A DNA stretch of 64,000 nt from Aliivibrio sp. S3MY1 (GTDB lineage Bacteria; Pseudomonadota; Gammaproteobacteria; Enterobacterales; Vibrionaceae). Location of the stretch: NCBI RefSeq assembly GCF_028765575.1, contig NZ_JARACO010000001.1:354988-418987 (forward strand), written 5' to 3'. Under the pieces are notes generated by a model. It ran no database searches. It worked only from the letters and a program-made list of their open reading frames with translations, and was not told where the DNA came from. Below, in pieces: positions 26,611 through 35,727 of the stretch (the first letter of the stretch is position 1; every line of letters begins with the position of its first letter). The position numbers were made by a program, and so were the translations under genes.

Positions 26611-28596
26611 ATGAATCATATAAAAACAGCAGATAACGAAAAGATCTACATCCCTCTTCCAAGAGATCACAAGGGTGGACACTTATTCGAAATACCAACA
26701 AACCTTGTTGATTGGATCACTCAATATCAACATTTTAAAGGTGTTACGAAAAGTATTTTAGAATTAATGAATTTAATTTCATTAAAAGGATTCTCTTCGC
26801 CTGATGGTTTAGTTTCAACAACAGAAGTTATCGAAACAACAGATGGACATTTAACACGAGCAGCCATTCAGCAACGATTAAGAACTGCTGTAAGTATCGG
26901 ATTATTTGAGCAATATCCAGTTCGTTTTGAGCAAGGATTAGCTGGAAAAACAATGCTGCACAAGTTTATTAATCCGTCCTCGTTAATTTCAACATTAGGT
27001 ATTACAAGTTTAAAATCTGAACAAAGCCATGAACAAGAAAAACAAAAACGTTCTAAAGCACTTGCTCAGACCCAAGTAAATCGTCAATTTCTTACTGAGC
27101 ATGGTTTAGGTATTCCGCCAAGCATGAGAGATGAAGCTGATCAATTTGTTGTATCTCCGACCAATTGGGCAGGGATCATAGATCAAGCTTTAGCGCCACC
27201 ACGTACTCGTAAGAACTATCAAAAAGCAATGGTTGCCATTTCAGGAACCAAAGCGATCATTGAAACTAGATCATCAAAAAACATCATGACTGTTGATGAT
27301 CTGATGACGTTATTTGCCCTGTTTACTCTAACGGTTCAATATCACGATCACCATCAAGATGATTATCATATTCAAACCAAAACAATGGGTAATAAAACAC
27401 CGATTTATATTACCGATATCTTAACGTTACGTGGTAAGAAAGATTCTGGACCAGCACGTGATTCAATCCGCGAAAGTATTGATCGTATTGAATTTACAGA
27501 CTTTCAACTACATGAACTTACTGGCCGTTGGCTAAGTGAGAATATGCCTAAAGGCTTTAAAAGTGATCGATTTCGCTTCTTAGCTCGAACGATTACCGCA
27601 TCTGATGAAGCGCCAAAAGAAGGCAAAGATGGCGAGATCAAAATTAAGCCTAACTTGTATATTTTGGTGTGGGAACCTTCGTTTTACGATGAATTACTAA
27701 CCAAAGATTACTTCTTTTTGTTCCCACCAGAGATTTTAAAGCAACATACGTTGGTATTTCAGCTCTATAGCTTCTTCAGAAGCCGCCTAGCGCGTCGAAT
27801 GACTGATAACCTACTCTTAAGTGAAATAAATCAAAAACTCGCCCGTAATGTTGAATGGAGACGATTTTCATTAGATCTTATTCGTGAGTTAAAAAAACTT
27901 GCCAAAGATAAAGTCACTGATGAATTATTTATTGTGAACTTATGGGGTTATCACCTCACGATCTCTATGCTAGATAGCAATGAAAAATTACCAGATTATC
28001 AAGTAGATATTCGCTGCGATCCTGAGGAAGTGATCCGTTATTCGCGAGCAAGAACGACGAATGCTGGTAAACGTAATATGGCACCAACAATGCCAAACCC
28101 ATTACGCAATGAGATCATGCCAAAACAAGCGATAGATCAACTGTCAACGATCATCGATGGTGAGTTTGAACCCATTAAACGAAATACCCTTAACAAATCA
28201 GGTCGTTTAGGTCGCAGAGTGAAGCTTCGTAAACATTCTGCTGAGATTAATGCGGATGAATTAACCATCACATTGACCAAATATACATCAGATCAAGCAT
28301 TAGAAAGAAGTATCACGGCACTATCAGCGATGACAGGCCACAGTTCTTCATCCATTTCAGAAGAGTGTAAAGAGCTATTGGAAAAATTAGACTATTTGCA
28401 GGTGGCAGGTGAGGTTTTACCTTATGAGACACTCAGTAAGACAATTGAATTCTATAATAGCCAAGATCATGGTAAGCACTTATCAATCGAGAATTTGATC
28501 GCAGGTTTAGCGGTACGGAGAAAGATCTGTAAGTTAGTGTTTTCACAGAACTATGATCAAGATGTATTACGCGCATTGGATGAGATGGCAGGGTAG
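26611..28596 (+). CDS. rctB: Chromosome II replication initiator RctB
   Basis: About 661 residues, matching the 658-residue V. cholerae RctB along its length. Near-identical stretches include VSPTNWAGIIDQALAPPRTR, SRSSKNIMTVDDLMTLFALF-like and GRWLSENMPKGFKSDRFRF. RctB is a multi-winged-helix protein that binds 12-mers to open ori2 and 39-mers to inhibit it, and it is found only in Vibrionaceae. It starts 96 bp right of the ATCA element. The ATG at 26611 was chosen; a TTG at 26605 is in frame, and neither has a strong Shine-Dalgarno. A terminator follows at 28763-28789. Confidence 0.97.
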   Translation: MNHIKTADNEKIYIPLPRDHKGGHLFEIPTNLVDWITQYQHFKGVTKSILELMNLISLKGFSSPDGLVSTTEVIETTDGHLTRAAIQQRLRTAVSIGLFEQYPVRFEQGLAGKTMLHKFINPSSLISTLGITSLKSEQSHEQEKQKRSKALAQTQVNRQFLTEHGLGIPPSMRDEADQFVVSPTNWAGIIDQALAPPRTRKNYQKAMVAISGTKAIIETRSSKNIMTVDDLMTLFALFTLTVQYHDHHQDDYHIQTKTMGNKTPIYITDILTLRGKKDSGPARDSIRESIDRIEFTDFQLHELTGRWLSENMPKGFKSDRFRFLARTITASDEAPKEGKDGEIKIKPNLYILVWEPSFYDELLTKDYFFLFPPEILKQHTLVFQLYSFFRSRLARRMTDNLLLSEINQKLARNVEWRRFSLDLIRELKKLAKDKVTDELFIVNLWGYHLTISMLDSNEKLPDYQVDIRCDPEEVIRYSRARTTNAGKRNMAPTMPNPLRNEIMPKQAIDQLSTIIDGEFEPIKRNTLNKSGRLGRRVKLRKHSAEINADELTITLTKYTSDQALERSITALSAMTGHSSSSISEECKELLEKLDYLQVAGEVLPYETLSKTIEFYNSQDHGKHLSIENLIAGLAVRRKICKLVFSQNYDQDVLRALDEMAG

Positions 28597-28762
28597 TCAA
28601 ATTATTGACAACGTTATAGCCTTACTCTGACAAAGCGATGACAAAACAACATGCTCAAAGGTTATGATCTCTAATGAATAGACAACCTTTGTTCTTTACC
28701 AATCGAAAGATTGGCTCATATTGTTACACATCTTAACTGTTATTGGTTTCAATAATCGTATT

Positions 28763-28789
28763 GGCGAGCCTAGTGCTCGCCGTTTTTTT
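28763..28789 (+). terminator. Rho-independent terminator of rctB
   Basis: Stem ggcgagc/gctcgcc around CTAGT, followed by a G and seven T. Confidence 0.85.
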
Positions 28790-28803
28790 ATCTGCTAATA
28801 AAT

Positions 28804-28848
28804 CCTTACCGCACTTCCCGTATCTTATGGGGCCATGATCATTCTTCC
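28804..28848 (-). promoter_or_regulatory. Candidate RctB 39-mer-like element with adjacent 12-mer
   Basis: On the minus strand it reads GGAAG-tgc-GGTAAGG, the same pattern as GGAAG-cat-GGTAAGG in the inc region at 25984-25998. ACGGGAAGTG also repeats the element near 25710. A 12-mer variant (catgatcattctt) directly adjoins it at 28834-28846. It is likely a regulatory RctB site; the 39-mer status is inferred from repeat similarity. Confidence 0.5.
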
Positions 28849-28951
28849 ATTATGAAATAAGGCTTTAGCGCGAAGAGTCCTCGTATTTTCTTTCATTTTT
28901 TATTACTCTAGCACTCTAAATTACACCTTAATATTTTAGAAGTAGGTAAGC

Positions 28952-29299
28952 ATGATTGAACGTCAAGAAACAAAGCAGCGTATGAGTCGTATCGTTAAAC
29001 ATAACGGGACGGTTTATCTATGTGGTCAAGTTTGTGCAGATGCGACGAAGGGCATAGCAGAACAGACGCAAACCATGCTTGATAAAGTGGATCTATTGTT
29101 AGATCAAGCAGGCAGCTCTCGTGAGCATATGTTGTCAGCCACGATCTACATTAAAGATATGAAAGATTTTGCTGAAATGAATGCGGTTTGGGATGCATGG
29201 GTACCAGAAGGTCACGCTCCAGCGCGTGCGTGTGTTGAAGCGAGCATGGCTCGTGAAGCGCTTCTTGTTGAAATATCAGTAGTTGCCGCTGAAAAATAA
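28952..29299 (+). CDS. RidA (YjgF/YER057c/UK114) family protein, YoaB-like
   Basis: 115 residues, a normal length for a trimeric RidA-fold protein. TVYLCGQV, the Q..N-type ligand helix, and the C-terminal [26 protein letters not shown] match the family, and the pattern is nearest to E. coli YoaB. True RidA deaminates enamine/imine intermediates such as 2-aminoacrylate using a conserved arginine; Arg in PARACVEA is present. YoaB-type subfamily substrates are unknown. AGGT precedes the ATG. It is followed 77 bp later on the same strand by an S33 peptidase, with only a T-poor hairpin (29325-29357) between, so partial co-transcription is possible. Confidence 0.85.
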   Translation: MIERQETKQRMSRIVKHNGTVYLCGQVCADATKGIAEQTQTMLDKVDLLLDQAGSSREHMLSATIYIKDMKDFAEMNAVWDAWVPEGHAPARACVEASMAREALLVEISVVAAEK

Positions 29300-29376
29300 T
29301 AAAAATAGATAGCTAAAATAATAACTTACTTAGTTTATCTTTGGGTAGCTAAGTAAGCTTGATATAAGGAAATGTC

Positions 29377-30684
29377 ATGCTCAATCATTCAGAACCCGCG
29401 TTTTATCTTGATGGTGTAAAGTATCAATCTCATCATTTTTCTTTGCCTCTTAATTATGATGATTACACCGCTACCCCTGATCATGTTTCCGTTTATGCTA
29501 GAGAATTAGTAAAAGCAGAAAATAGCGATCGTGATCTTCCGTATTTAGTTTATTTTCAAGGTGGGCCTGGTTTTCCTGCTGCTCGTCCACTCAGTAATTC
29601 TGGTTGGTTAAAGCGTGCTTTAGAACAATATCGTGTGATCTTATTAGATCAGCGCGGTACGGGATTAAGCGCTCCGATCACAACTCAAACGATCCAGCAC
29701 TTAGATCCGATAAAACAAGCAGAATATTTAAGCCACTTTCGAGCTGATAATATAGTTCGTGATGCTGAAGCGATTAGAAAGTATTTTAACGTTGATAAAT
29801 GGGCCATCATTGGCCAGAGTTTTGGTGGGTTCTGCTCACTAACTTACTTATCATTATTTCCAGATAGTTTACTGGCTTCGTATATTACTGGTGGGATCCC
29901 TTCTATTACACGTGATATTGATGATGTTTACCACGCGACATATAAACGAACGTTAGATAAAAATAGTGAATTCTTTGCTCGCTTCCCACGAGCGCAAGAG
30001 CTGTGTGATCGCATTGCAAACCGCTTACTCGATCACTCGGTTACTTTGCCTAATGGCCAGATCTTCACCGTTGAGCAATTTCAACAAATGGGGATCTGTT
30101 TTGGTATGGCGGGAGGAGCAGAAGAGCTCTATTTCCAATTAGAAACGGCTTTTGTCGATGTAAATGGCCAACAAGAGTTAGGTTATGGCTTTTTAAATTA
30201 TGTACTTTCACAACAAGCGCATTTAACTAATCCACTGTATGCGATTTTACATGAGTCGATTTATTGCCAACATAATGCCTCAAATTGGTCTGCACACCGT
30301 GTTAGAGAGAGTTACCCTCAATTTACTTACCAGAAAGGCGCTCCACTGCGTTTTACCGGTGAAATGGTCTATCCATGGTTCTTTGACCAGCTTGAAACCT
30401 TAAAGCCATTAAAAGAAGCTGCAGAGCTTTTGGCGGCAAAGTCTGATTGGCCAAATTTATACAATATTGAGCAATTAGCAAAGAACACCGTTCCCATGGC
30501 TGCGGCAACGTATGTCAATGATATGTTTGTTGAGTTTGATTTCTCTCGTGAAACGTTAAAGTCTATTCCTAACGCTAGAGCATGGATGACCAGTGAGTAT
30601 GAGCACAATGGTTTGCGAGTCGATGGGGAGAAGATCTTATCAACTTTAATATCAATGGCTGAAGATATTAAAGCCATTCAATAA
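29377..30684 (+). CDS. Alpha/beta hydrolase, proline iminopeptidase (S33) family
   Basis: 435 residues. The N-terminal alpha/beta fold has an oxyanion loop YFQGGPGFPA, DQRGTGLS (typical of prolyl aminopeptidases) and the nucleophile elbow GQSFGG (Ser near residue 147). The catalytic His is likely in SEYEHNGLR near the C-terminus. Members cleave N-terminal proline from peptides in the cytoplasm. At 435 residues it belongs to the longer Pip subfamily rather than the ~315-residue one. AAGGA is well placed before the ATG. Downstream lie the inverted RctB-like 12-mers and a shared terminator. Confidence 0.85.
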   Translation: MLNHSEPAFYLDGVKYQSHHFSLPLNYDDYTATPDHVSVYARELVKAENSDRDLPYLVYFQGGPGFPAARPLSNSGWLKRALEQYRVILLDQRGTGLSAPITTQTIQHLDPIKQAEYLSHFRADNIVRDAEAIRKYFNVDKWAIIGQSFGGFCSLTYLSLFPDSLLASYITGGIPSITRDIDDVYHATYKRTLDKNSEFFARFPRAQELCDRIANRLLDHSVTLPNGQIFTVEQFQQMGICFGMAGGAEELYFQLETAFVDVNGQQELGYGFLNYVLSQQAHLTNPLYAILHESIYCQHNASNWSAHRVRESYPQFTYQKGAPLRFTGEMVYPWFFDQLETLKPLKEAAELLAAKSDWPNLYNIEQLAKNTVPMAAATYVNDMFVEFDFSRETLKSIPNARAWMTSEYEHNGLRVDGEKILSTLISMAEDIKAIQ

Positions 30685-30699
30685 GTTTTTTATTGATCC

Positions 30700-30742
30700 A
30701 GAAGCATGATCAAGCAGGATTCGATCCCTTGATCATGCTTCT
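30700..30742. repeat. Inverted pair of RctB-type 12-mers forming a long hairpin
   Basis: gaagcatgatcaag (30701-30714) and its exact reverse complement cttgatcatgcttc (30728-30741) face each other, 13 bp apart; one flanking A-T pair extends the match. The middle can also fold (ggat-tcg-atcc). Each arm equals the ori2 12-mer consensus. No T-run follows, unlike a terminator. Confidence 0.8.
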
Positions 30743-30770
30743 TATATATAGTGTGTTTTCTTAAAATAAT

Positions 30771-30812
30771 GCCCCCTAAATTCGTAATAAAATGAACTTA
30801 GGGGGCTTTTTG
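30771..30812. terminator. Terminator between the S33 peptidase and PepT-like genes
   Basis: A 9-bp stem (gccccctaa 771-779, ttagggggc 798-806) is followed by TTTTTG. It serves the plus-strand peptidase gene and possibly the convergent gene. Confidence 0.75.
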
Positions 30813-30833
30813 TATTTATAGATAAAGTTTATC

Positions 30834-31940
30834 TTAACGAGTCAAATATGCCGCAACAAAGCGCGTAATGTCTACCATATCTGATACTTTAATGAACTCT
30901 TCCGTAGTATGAACTTTCGCCATACCTGTAGAAAGGTTAACCGTTGTTAAGCCTTTTTCATTAAATACGTTTGCATCAGAGCCACCACCCGTTGATTTAG
31001 TAAATGGGCTAATGTTAATGCTTTCAAACGCTTCTTTAATACTTGCAACGTGTGCATTGTCGTCTGAAATTTTGTAAGCATTATAAGCACGCGTTGAGAT
31101 AATCTCGATTTCAGCACCGTGTTTATCAGCTGCTGCTTTAAAGGTTGATTCCATGTGCTCAACTTGTTTAGCTAACTTTTCATCATCTAGAGAGCGAGCT
31201 TCACCTTCGATGTATAGCTCTGGCATAACGATGTTGGTTGCTTGACCACCACGAACCACACCAATGTTAGCTGTTGTTTCTTCATCAATGCGAGACAATG
31301 TCATATTAGTAATGGCATCAGCAGCAACCGTTAGGGCATTGATGCCTTCTTCTGGCGCTAAACCTGCGTGTGCTGGACGGCCTGTGATGGTTACTTTTAG
31401 GTTTTGTTGGCCAGGAGCAGAAGTGATGATAGTGCCAATAGGGCCACCTGAATCGAGTACGATAGCGTGGTTAGATTGAATATAGCTCATATCAAAGTTT
31501 TTAGAACCGTGTAAGCCACCTTCTTCATAAACCGTAAAAGCAAGCTCTAGTGTTTTATGTGCTTGATTGTTTTCTTTAATCACTCGTACCGCTTCCATTA
31601 CGGCAGCAATACCTGATTTATCATCACCGCCAAGGATAGTATTACCTTTAGAGCGGATCACACCATCTTCAATCATTGGCTCAATGCCATTACCCGGAGT
31701 TACAGTGTCCATGTGAGAGCTAAATACAATACTGCCCTCTAATGAGCCTTCTAATTTTGCGTAAATATTAAAGCCATTTGATACATGCTCAGGTACTGGT
31801 AGTTTTGATACCGTAAAGCCAAGTTCACCTAATTGCTCTGCTAATGCTTCTGCAATTGCTTTTTCATTTTTTGATTCACTGTCGATCTGAATAATATCTA
31901 GGAAGTGATTTACTAAACGTTCTTGATTTACTTGAGTCAT
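30834..31940 (-). CDS. M20-family metallopeptidase, peptidase T-like
   Basis: About 368 residues of the M20 zinc peptidase family. Expected metal ligands and catalytic residues are visible: SHMDTV (His, Asp), GGDDKSG, the YEEGG glutamates, VLDSGG, and the C-terminal KVHTTEE histidine. The central PGQQNLKVTITGRPAHAG insertion is the dimerisation/lid domain. It resembles PepT tripeptidases and the PepT-like 'M20/M25/M40' group more than PepD or DapE. The start MTQVNQ (31940) has AAGAGA upstream; the longer frame from 31979 has no such site. It probably takes part in cytoplasmic peptide turnover. Confidence 0.85.
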   Translation of the reverse strand: MTQVNQERLVNHFLDIIQIDSESKNEKAIAEALAEQLGELGFTVSKLPVPEHVSNGFNIYAKLEGSLEGSIVFSSHMDTVTPGNGIEPMIEDGVIRSKGNTILGGDDKSGIAAVMEAVRVIKENNQAHKTLELAFTVYEEGGLHGSKNFDMSYIQSNHAIVLDSGGPIGTIITSAPGQQNLKVTITGRPAHAGLAPEEGINALTVAADAITNMTLSRIDEETTANIGVVRGGQATNIVMPELYIEGEARSLDDEKLAKQVEHMESTFKAAADKHGAEIEIISTRAYNAYKISDDNAHVASIKEAFESINISPFTKSTGGGSDANVFNEKGLTTVNLSTGMAKVHTTEEFIKVSDMVDITRFVAAYLTR

Positions 31941-32169
31941 GGCATCTCTTCTTTTATTGATAGGGAATAATAAGATCACTCTAACGAAAGAAAGTGCAGA
32001 AAAAGATGCACTGAATCAATAAATCGTCCGACTTATCTAGCATAGCCATGCGTTATATCTTAATAATTAAAAGTTATAACACATAATTAATAATTGATAA
32101 TATTTTGCAACTTTTTAGATTCACATCACTCTGATAACTATATTAATAAGAAACCATAAAGAGGTTGCT

Positions 32170-33309
32170 ATGAAATTACGATTAAAAATCACAACAGTTG
32201 CTCTACTGTTTGCTTCATTTTTTGCTGTTATAACAAGTTTCTTTTCTACCGCTGAAGACATGACTCAGACAATGAAAGGGGATTATGAGGTTGCCACTCT
32301 TGCAGGGGGGTGTTTTTGGTGTACTGAATCTGATTTAGAAAAGTTAGATGGGGTGGTGGATGTCGTTTCAGGCTATTCAGGAGGAGAGCTTGAAAATCCA
32401 ACCTATAAACAAGTGTCATCAGGAAAATCAGGTCATATAGAAGTGATCCAAGTGACGTTTGATCCAAAGATCGTAAGTTATGAGCAGGTGCTTGATCAGC
32501 TGTTTAGGCATATGGATCCAACGGATAGTAAAGGTTCATTTGTTGATAGAGGTCCACAATATCGTCCTGCTATCTTTTTCCATAATGAAGATCAGCAAGT
32601 GATTGCTCAAGAGTTTATGAATGCGGTTGATGCAGCGAAAATTTATCCAAAGCCTTTAGCTACAGAGTTAATTGAGTTTAAACAGTTTTGGCCAGCAGAA
32701 GATTACCATCAAGATTATTACAAACGTAATCCAATTCGTTATAAGTATTACCGTAATGGTTCAGGTCGTGATAAATATCTAGATTCAGTGTTCGGAGAAG
32801 ATAGAGAAGATAATCCAAAAACATTACGTCAGTACATTGATGAGCAAAAAATGGCTCAAAATGTAAAGCAATACAGTAAACCATCAGAATCAGAAATTAA
32901 GAAGATGCTGACTGAACAACAATATTACGTAACACAAAAAGAAGGGACAGAACGTCCATTTGATAATGCGTATTGGGATAATAAAGCCGAGGGGATTTAT
33001 GTTGATATCGTCAGTGGTGAGCCGTTATTCTCATCAACAGACAAATACAAATCAGGCACAGGTTGGCCAAGTTTTACCAAACCAATCAATAAAGCATATA
33101 TAACTGAAGAAGATGATTTTTCATTATTCAGTAAACGTACCGAGATCCGCAGTAAATTTGCTGATTCACACTTAGGGCATGTTTTTAGTGATGGGCCTAA
33201 GCCTACAGGATTACGTTATTGCATGAATTCCGCAGCAATGCGTTTTGTTCCAAAAGCGGATTTAGAGAAAGAAGGTTATGGAGAATACCTCCCATTATTT
33301 GAGTCTTAA
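32170..33309 (+). CDS. msrAB: Fused methionine sulfoxide reductase MsrA-MsrB, exported or membrane-anchored
   Basis: 379 residues. A hydrophobic N-terminus (~8-27) would target it to the envelope. Residues ~38-200 are MsrA with the active-site GCFWC (Cys48, Cys51), and residues ~235-375 are MsrB (GTGWPSF, catalytic Cys351 in RYCMNS). MsrA reduces the S- and MsrB the R-epimer of methionine sulfoxide, so the fusion repairs both. The MsrB half lacks zinc CxxC pairs, as in other fused forms. AGAGG is well placed before the start. It ends at a very strong terminator. The gene fits with nearby oxidative and electrophile-stress genes (gfa, katA). Confidence 0.93.
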   Translation: MKLRLKITTVALLFASFFAVITSFFSTAEDMTQTMKGDYEVATLAGGCFWCTESDLEKLDGVVDVVSGYSGGELENPTYKQVSSGKSGHIEVIQVTFDPKIVSYEQVLDQLFRHMDPTDSKGSFVDRGPQYRPAIFFHNEDQQVIAQEFMNAVDAAKIYPKPLATELIEFKQFWPAEDYHQDYYKRNPIRYKYYRNGSGRDKYLDSVFGEDREDNPKTLRQYIDEQKMAQNVKQYSKPSESEIKKMLTEQQYYVTQKEGTERPFDNAYWDNKAEGIYVDIVSGEPLFSSTDKYKSGTGWPSFTKPINKAYITEEDDFSLFSKRTEIRSKFADSHLGHVFSDGPKPTGLRYCMNSAAMRFVPKADLEKEGYGEYLPLFES

Positions 33310-33327
33310 TCAATATATAAATTAATA

Positions 33328-33363
33328 ATACCCCCGGCTCATCAGTGGTTAAGCCGGGGGTAT
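33328..33363. terminator. Terminator between msrAB and the Gfa-like gene
   Basis: A 12-bp perfect stem (328-339 with 352-363, core cccccggct/agccggggg) lies between convergent genes. Confidence 0.85.
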
Positions 33364-33388
33364 TTAGCTATTATAAATAGAGATAATC

Positions 33389-33946
33389 TTATTTATTTTG
33401 TGCTGCGATGTGAGCTGCAATAGCATCCATTAGTGCTGGAGATAGGCAATCATAAGTTGGAAGGCCTAGTTCAGCAAAACGAGCACGGACAGCATCCATA
33501 TCTTTAGGATCAGTACCTGTTTCAATGATAGATGATACAAATGCAGCAAATTGTGGTGCAGACCAACCTTTATCAGCTGATAGCTCTGTGTGAACAAAGT
33601 CTAAACCGAAGAATGGGTGACCTTCGTTATCAATACGGCCGTACATGTGAGTACCACATTCTTTACAAGCGTGACGTTTGATTGTTGCCGCTTCATCGAT
33701 AACCACTAATTTTTCTGCGTTCGCAATGACTTCAACGTTATCACGTGAAATTACTGCTACTTGAGAGAAGATAGCGCCTTCAGGTTTCCAACATTTAGAA
33801 CAGCCACAAGCATGGTTATGAGCTGTTTGTGCTGTTAATTTAACGGTCACTTTATTGCTTTTACATTGGCAGTGTAGAGTACCACCTGTGAAGTTTTCAT
33901 CTGTCGCTGCAAAGCCATTGTCAATTGCTGGGTGTAATTTAGTCAT
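33389..33946 (-). CDS. gfa: S-(hydroxymethyl)glutathione synthase (glutathione-dependent formaldehyde-activating enzyme)
   Basis: About 185 residues. The GFA/CENP-V zinc fold is shown by [18 protein letters not shown] and [12 protein letters not shown]. These give the cysteines for the two zinc ions. The C-terminal sequence ([18 protein letters not shown]) fits the longer Gfa subfamily. The enzyme speeds condensation of formaldehyde with glutathione before its oxidation; no adjacent adhC-type dehydrogenase is present in this window. The start MTKLHP at 33946 has AGGA upstream. The 16-residue extension to 33994 is unlikely. Confidence 0.88.
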   Translation of the reverse strand: MTKLHPAIDNGFAATDENFTGGTLHCQCKSNKVTVKLTAQTAHNHACGCSKCWKPEGAIFSQVAVISRDNVEVIANAEKLVVIDEAATIKRHACKECGTHMYGRIDNEGHPFFGLDFVHTELSADKGWSAPQFAAFVSSIIETGTDPKDMDAVRARFAELGLPTYDCLSPALMDAIAAHIAAQNK

Positions 33947-34792
33947 TTTTTTTCCTGTCAATACATTCAGTATTTTTTGTAGTGTTTTGTTCAAGATTTG
34001 AACCTTAATTAATATTTAGTTATTTACTTTTGTTGTTTGAGTGTTCAAACGATGGGGCTATTTTTCGCCTTTCTTGCTCTTGAAACAATACTGAAAACAG
34101 TAAATGATTATTACTATTTTGTAATAATGCTGCGTTAATAAATTATAACTATTACTTATGTGTTGTTGTTCGGTAGGTGTTGTATTTAGTTATATTATTG
34201 ATTTTAATCGAATTGTTTGGATGTGCGATATTTTTTATCTTGAGGGACGGAACTCGTATAAATTATCTCGATTGAATTTATATGACTGGATTTGAAAGAG
34301 CGTTTTATTCATTTTTAATTTTTGGCGAATAAATATTTGTAATCAAATTAAGTTCAACTATTCATTTTGTGATTGTATTTTTTTTCGTATATGTGTTTTG
34401 TCTATTAATTAACATCGCTGAGCCATGGTTGGTAATATAAGTTATCGTGATTTTTTGTGGGGATTTAGAAAGGAATGAAACCTCAACTCAAGTTGGTGTT
34501 AAATATTCTTTTTAAGTCTCTCCGATTATTTGATTCTACATCAGATATTCATAATATTGATGGATTTGTTTTTTTTATAATAAATGAGTATAAATACCTA
34601 ATCATTAAGCCTTTTTTATTTTTTAGACCACTATTTTTTTTGTGAAAAAGCGTTATTATGGTACGCACCCCATGATATAAATCTAAATGTTGATAGGTTT
34701 TATAAATCACAGCTATAAGTATAAGCGATTAGCTCTTATTCTCTTTAGTGTTTATTCTATCTCCACAGTATTTTAGGGGTTAAAGAGAGAGT
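33947..34792. other. Long AT-rich non-coding region
   Basis: About 850 bases with no supported gene, rich in T-runs. It must contain the gfa promoter at the left and that of the patatin gene at the right. A 56-codon open frame from 34475 has a Shine-Dalgarno too close to its ATG and a T-run-derived Phe/Leu tail, so I do not call it. Confidence 0.6.
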
Positions 34793-35665
34793 ATGGTGAA
34801 GAGTGCATTAGTCGTAGAAGGCGGAGCAATGCGTGGCATTTTTGCTAGCGGTGTTTTGGATACTTTTATGAAGAAAGAATTTATGCCTTATGATTTTGCC
34901 ATTGGAGTTTCTGCCGGAGCATCGAATCTAATAGGGTATCTTTCTAATGCCCCTCAACGTAGCTTTGATGTCATTACGAAACTTGCAACCCACAAACGCT
35001 TTTTTAATCCTACACGATTTGCTCGTGGTGGTGATCTTGTTGATGTGAAATGGTTAATTGAGGAGTCGAACAGAAGACATCCCTTAAATTCAGAGTGCTT
35101 ATTTTCTTCTATTCCTATGTATGCGGCGGTAACCAATATTGACAGTGGCAACGCCGATTACTACCAAGTAAAAGAAAGTAATTTAAATAATGTACTCGAA
35201 GCAACAACAGCGCTGCCTATCGCTTATAAATCAACACCTTGCTTCTCTGGTGGTTGTTATACTGATGGTGGAGTAGCTGACTCAATACCAGTAAAAGAAG
35301 CGTACCGTCGAGGGGCGAGAGACATTACCGTAATTTTGTCTCACCCTTTAAGTTATGAAATGAAACCTGCACGTTCACCTTGGTTAATGACTAAAATATT
35401 AGCTCGTTACCCACAAATAGCGCAAGCCATGCTTGTTCGTGCTGAGAATTATAATCAGTCATTGGAATTTATTCGTAATCCGCCTGAAGGTACGATGATT
35501 CGAGTGATAGCACCACCAGAAGACTTTGCAGTAAAACGACTTACGATGAAATCGACTACACTCATTGAAGGTTACAAAATGGGGGAATCATCTGGCTTAA
35601 ATCATTTATCTAGCCGTGATGGAACCTTTGGTTTAAATACTGAAAACTGTCATTTTTGCGTTTAA
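34793..35665 (+). CDS. Patatin-like phospholipase, YjjU type
   Basis: 290 residues with the patatin Ser-Asp dyad: oxyanion loop GGAMRG (10-15), nucleophile elbow GVSAG (Ser40) and DGG (Asp158). The rest ([33 protein letters not shown]) follows the E. coli YjjU group of single-domain patatins. Members are lipid acyl hydrolases, presumably cytoplasmic or peripheral here because there is no signal peptide. GAGAG precedes the ATG. It is followed 62 bp downstream by katA on the same strand without an obvious terminator between them, so read-through is possible. Confidence 0.85.
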   Translation: MVKSALVVEGGAMRGIFASGVLDTFMKKEFMPYDFAIGVSAGASNLIGYLSNAPQRSFDVITKLATHKRFFNPTRFARGGDLVDVKWLIEESNRRHPLNSECLFSSIPMYAAVTNIDSGNADYYQVKESNLNNVLEATTALPIAYKSTPCFSGGCYTDGGVADSIPVKEAYRRGARDITVILSHPLSYEMKPARSPWLMTKILARYPQIAQAMLVRAENYNQSLEFIRNPPEGTMIRVIAPPEDFAVKRLTMKSTTLIEGYKMGESSGLNHLSSRDGTFGLNTENCHFCV

Positions 35666-35727
35666 TACTTTTAACAGTTTTTATTTACATTTTATCGCTT
35701 AACCATTGCACTAAAGGATTAATAAAC

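Larger units (their letters stand above)
28597..28951. other. Gap downstream of rctB with a terminator and an RctB-type site
   Basis: This 355-bp gap contains the rctB terminator (28763-28789), a 39-mer-like element joined to a 12-mer (28804-28848), and the promoter area of the RidA-like gene. No further gene is seen. Confidence 0.6.

Noticed and set aside
30700..30742. The inverted 12-mers as a simple transcription terminator
   Set aside because: No T-run follows either arm, and a proper terminator lies 30 bp away; kept as a repeat instead.
34475..34645. A 56-codon frame in the gap upstream of the patatin gene
   Set aside because: The purine-rich stretch lies too close to the ATG, and the tail is translated T-runs; no coding signal.
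35656..35727. N-terminal extension of katA
   Set aside because: It overlaps the patatin gene end, has no ribosome-binding site, and the family start fits 35728 with AAGGA upstream.
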